The position numbers and the translations under genes are program-made. Below are positions 3,124 through 5,565 of a stretch of DNA of 5,565 bases, one piece after another; position 1 is the stretch's first letter, and each line of letters starts with the position of its first letter. A model generated the notes under the pieces. It saw only the letters and a program-made list of their open reading frames with translations. It was not told the DNA's origin and did no database searches. Source of the DNA: Rhodoferax sp. (GTDB lineage Bacteria > Pseudomonadota > Gammaproteobacteria > Burkholderiales > Burkholderiaceae_C); contig JARXAU010000122.1 of assembly GCA_029865675.1 (NCBI GenBank), positions 1 to 5,565 of the forward strand. The letters run 5' to 3'.

Positions 3124-5565
3124 ATGGATGCCATTCAATCGAACACCCCCCTCCAATCTGGCAACCTGGCCCTGAACGAGGGGCGCTTTGCCGACGCTTT
3201 GGCCTTGTATCGCAGGGCGATCGCTTCATTTCCGGCTTTAGAGACGTCTTTGGCGGTCAACATCAAACTCGCGCATGCGGGTTTGCGCACTGAACAATGG
3301 TTGCAAGAAATGGTGCCGCAGGCGCTCTCACTCGTGCCTGTGAACCATTTGCTGCCGGACCCGCAAGAGGCCGACGTATGGCATGCCACGGGTAACGATC
3401 CTTGGTTTGAAGTGACGCAGGCCAGTGGTCAGCCCTTGGCAGAAGGTTGGTTTCTGCTGCGCATGGTGATGGGCACAGAGGTAACAAAGAAGATTGCCAA
3501 GTTCTACATGGACTATGGTGACGGACACACCGAGCACGATGCTGCGAGTTTTCGTTACCTGGCCAACACTGCTTGCACGAGGATCTTGCACGCTCGCGGT
3601 GTGGTCAATACCCTGCGTTTTGATCCGCTGGAAGAGCCGGGCGCGTTTCGCTTGCAGGAGCTGACCTGCCAACGGATAGACGAAGCGCAAGCGCTGCAAG
3701 AAATGCTGGACTTTATTGCCAGAGAGTCAGTCTCCGATGTTGCCCGAACAGCCGACCGGGTACGAGAGGCCGTGCATCAACAGTGCTTGGCCACGGGCAA
3801 ATCCTTCGCAGACCAATTGATGGCTTTTTATCAAGAATGCATGGCGGACGTGCCACGGCCAAGCAGCTACGCCCAATGGATAGATAGTATTGAAACCCCC
3901 GGTCTGCCGAGCAAAGAACAAGTGCCTGCGCTGATTGCGGCGCTGGAGTACCAACCCTTGGTATCCGTGCTGGTGCCCACGTACAACACACACCCGGTGT
4001 TCCTGCGCGCCTGCATTGATTCGGTTCTGTGCCAGAGTTACCCCCACTGGGAGTTGTGCATTGCCGACGACGCGTCGCCCTTGCCGCATGTGTGCGAGAT
4101 ATTGCGTGAATACCAGGCCAAGGACGCGCGCATCAAAGTGTGTTTGCGCGAACAAAACGGCCACATTGCGCATGCTTCCAACTCGGCCCTTGGCCTTGCA
4201 ATGGGCGAATTTGTAGCCTTGCTAGACCACGATGACGAGCTGGCGCAGCACGCATTGTTGTTCGTGGTGCAAGCCATTAACCAAACGCCCGACGCACAAG
4301 TGCTCTACAGCGATGAAGACAAGCTTGACAAAAACGGCGAACGCTACGACGTGCACTTTAAGAGCGACTGGAACCCTGACCTGTTTTTCTCGCAAAACTA
4401 TGTCTCCCATCTTGGCGTTTATCGCCGTGCCTTGCTGCAGCGCATCGGTGGCTTCCGCGCGGGTCTGGAGGGCAGCCAAGACCAAGATTTGCTGTTGCGC
4501 TGCCTGCCCCATATCAATGGCCCACAAATCGTGCACATTCCCCAGGTGCTGTACCACTGGCGCTCGGTAGAGGGCTCTACCGCAATGGGCGCCAACGAAA
4601 AGGGCTACACCACGCAGGCGGGCATCAAGGCACTGCGTGACTACTTTGTCAGCCACGGCCCCAAGGGCGTCAAGGTAGGCGCAGGCTTGGTACCCAATAC
4701 CTACAAAATAAGCTGGCCTATTCCCCAACCAGCCCCCTTGGTGAGTTTGCTCATACCCACTCGCGACCGAAAAGAGGTCACGGAAGTGGCGGTTCGCAGT
4801 ATTCTTGACAAGACCACTTACCAGAACTTTGAAATATTGATACTCGACAATGGCAGCACAGACCCACAAACCTTGCATTGGTTTGACGCCATACAGTGCC
4901 AAGACGCGCGTGTAAAGGTACTGCGTTATGACCACCCCTTTAATTACTCAGCGATCAATAACTTTGGTGCCCAGCACGCGCGCGGCAGCATATTGGGCTT
5001 GGTCAATAACGATGTAGAAGTTATCAGCCCCGACTGGCTAACGGAAATGGTAGGCCATGCCAGCCGAGTGGACGTGGGCTGTGTAGGTGCCAAACTTTAT
5101 TATCAAAATGACACTTTGCAACATGGCGGTGTAATCATCGGTATTGGCGGAGTGGCGGGCCACTCCCACAAATATGCCAGGCGCCACGCCACAGGCTACT
5201 TTGCGCGTTTGGTAGTGACCCAAACCTTAAGCGCCGTGACTGCCGCCTGTCTGGTGGTACGCAAAGACGTGTACACGCAGGCAGGTGGCCTGGACGAAAA
5301 AAACTTGGCCGTGGCGTTCAACGATATTGATTTTTGTCTGCGGGTGATGCAAGCCGGCTACCGCAACTTGTGGACCCCCCACGCCGAGCTATACCACTAC
5401 GAATCCATCAGCCGTGGCACTGAAGACACCCCGGAAAAGAAAGTGCGCTTTCAGAAGGAAGTGAAATATATGAAGAAGAAATGGGGTAGCACCTTGGACC
5501 GTGATCCGTTTTATAGTCCGCATTTGAGTTTGGAGCGCGAGGATTTTAGTATTAATGTTAATAAA
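3124..5565 (+). CDS. Large glycosyltransferase: TPR, beta-rich domain and two GT2 domains (3' end cut by window)
   Basis: An uninterrupted frame of 814 codons runs off the window. It probably builds a surface glycan from nucleotide sugars in the cytoplasm, adding two linkages or repeating units. Residues 10-40 form one TPR-like helix pair (LQSGNLALNEGRFADALALY). Residues 92-185 look like a beta-sandwich, with GWFLLR (108-113), YMDYGDGHTE (128-137) and LRFDPLEEPGAFRL (164-177). GT2 domain 1 starts at PLVSVLVPTYN (278-288), with DD 315-316, the metal site DHDD (368-371), YSDED (395-399), NYVSHLGVYR and GSQDQD (450-455). GT2 domain 2 starts near residue 538, with LIPTRDR, DNGSTD (575-580), NNDVE (628-632), QHGG (666-669), FNDIDF (732-737) and HYES (758-761). 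Both active sites look complete. The closing DPFYSPHLSL block is near the usual C-terminus of such proteins, so little should be missing. The start is uncertain: ATG 3124 suits the TPR, but in-frame GTG 3091 (overlapping the previous stop), ATG 3100 and GTG 3103 (GAAGG five bases ahead) are alternatives. Confidence 0.92.
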   Translation, partial: MDAIQSNTPLQSGNLALNEGRFADALALYRRAIASFPALETSLAVNIKLAHAGLRTEQWLQEMVPQALSLVPVNHLLPDPQEADVWHATGNDPWFEVTQASGQPLAEGWFLLRMVMGTEVTKKIAKFYMDYGDGHTEHDAASFRYLANTACTRILHARGVVNTLRFDPLEEPGAFRLQELTCQRIDEAQALQEMLDFIARESVSDVARTADRVREAVHQQCLATGKSFADQLMAFYQECMADVPRPSSYAQWIDSIETPGLPSKEQVPALIAALEYQPLVSVLVPTYNTHPVFLRACIDSVLCQSYPHWELCIADDASPLPHVCEILREYQAKDARIKVCLREQNGHIAHASNSALGLAMGEFVALLDHDDELAQHALLFVVQAINQTPDAQVLYSDEDKLDKNGERYDVHFKSDWNPDLFFSQNYVSHLGVYRRALLQRIGGFRAGLEGSQDQDLLLRCLPHINGPQIVHIPQVLYHWRSVEGSTAMGANEKGYTTQAGIKALRDYFVSHGPKGVKVGAGLVPNTYKISWPIPQPAPLVSLLIPTRDRKEVTEVAVRSILDKTTYQNFEILILDNGSTDPQTLHWFDAIQCQDARVKVLRYDHPFNYSAINNFGAQHARGSILGLVNNDVEVISPDWLTEMVGHASRVDVGCVGAKLYYQNDTLQHGGVIIGIGGVAGHSHKYARRHATGYFARLVVTQTLSAVTAACLVVRKDVYTQAGGLDEKNLAVAFNDIDFCLRVMQAGYRNLWTPHAELYHYESISRGTEDTPEKKVRFQKEVKYMKKKWGSTLDRDPFYSPHLSLEREDFSINVNK

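Noticed and set aside
4222..4935. 237-codon open frame on the - strand inside the glycosyltransferase
   Set aside because: It lies wholly antisense to strongly conserved GT2 motifs on the + strand. Its product has no recognisable domain, and its codon pattern is what the reverse of a GC-rich gene gives.
1..5565. Search for CRISPR repeats, tRNA genes, insertion-sequence ends, phage attachment sites and an ops/JUMPstart element
   Set aside because: No regularly spaced repeats, cloverleaf, terminal inverted repeats with target duplications, or GGCGGTAG core could be seen by eye.

Overview
The window looks like a chromosomal piece of a GC-moderate betaproteobacterium, most likely Burkholderiales/Comamonadaceae (the Rhodoferax-Polaromonas type). 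This is inferred from the style of the encoded proteins and the codon use; no rRNA or other phylogenetic marker is present. Two modules lie side by side on the + strand: a HipBA-type toxin-antitoxin operon, and the start of a cell-surface polysaccharide (O-antigen/capsule-like) glycosyltransferase cluster.

Region 1 (1-257) has no convincing complete gene. A short reading frame on the - strand at the left edge, with a hydrophobic N-terminus, may be the beginning of a divergent gene that continues outside. The last 55 bases are AT-rich. They hold a large, nearly perfect inverted repeat (212-256) that ends one base before the antitoxin start codon and encloses a plausible sigma70 promoter. This is the likely HipB autoregulatory operator, and the predicted mRNA would be leaderless.

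Region 2 (258-1945) is the operon itself: a 120-residue XRE-type HTH antitoxin and a 438-residue HipA-family Ser/Thr kinase, 8 bases apart. The hipA ribosome-binding site overlaps the hipB stop codon. All kinase landmarks (Ser loop, ATP lysine, TDxHxKN catalytic loop, YD metal site) are present, so the toxin looks intact. The end of hipA carries a hairpin whose T-rich flank lies on the - strand.

Region 3 (1946-2230) is an AT-rich intergenic stretch. It contains a 33-codon small ORF with a good Shine-Dalgarno, possible promoters, a 9-codon mini-ORF that overlaps the next start codon, and a small dyad sharing a 10-base word with the hipB operator.

Region 4 (2231-5565) holds a 287-residue protein of an uncharacterised type that I associate with surface-polysaccharide clusters, followed closely by a very large glycosyltransferase. 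The latter reads TPR - beta-rich domain - GT2 - GT2, and stays open at the right edge after 814 codons. The two genes are probably co-transcribed and help build a surface glycan.
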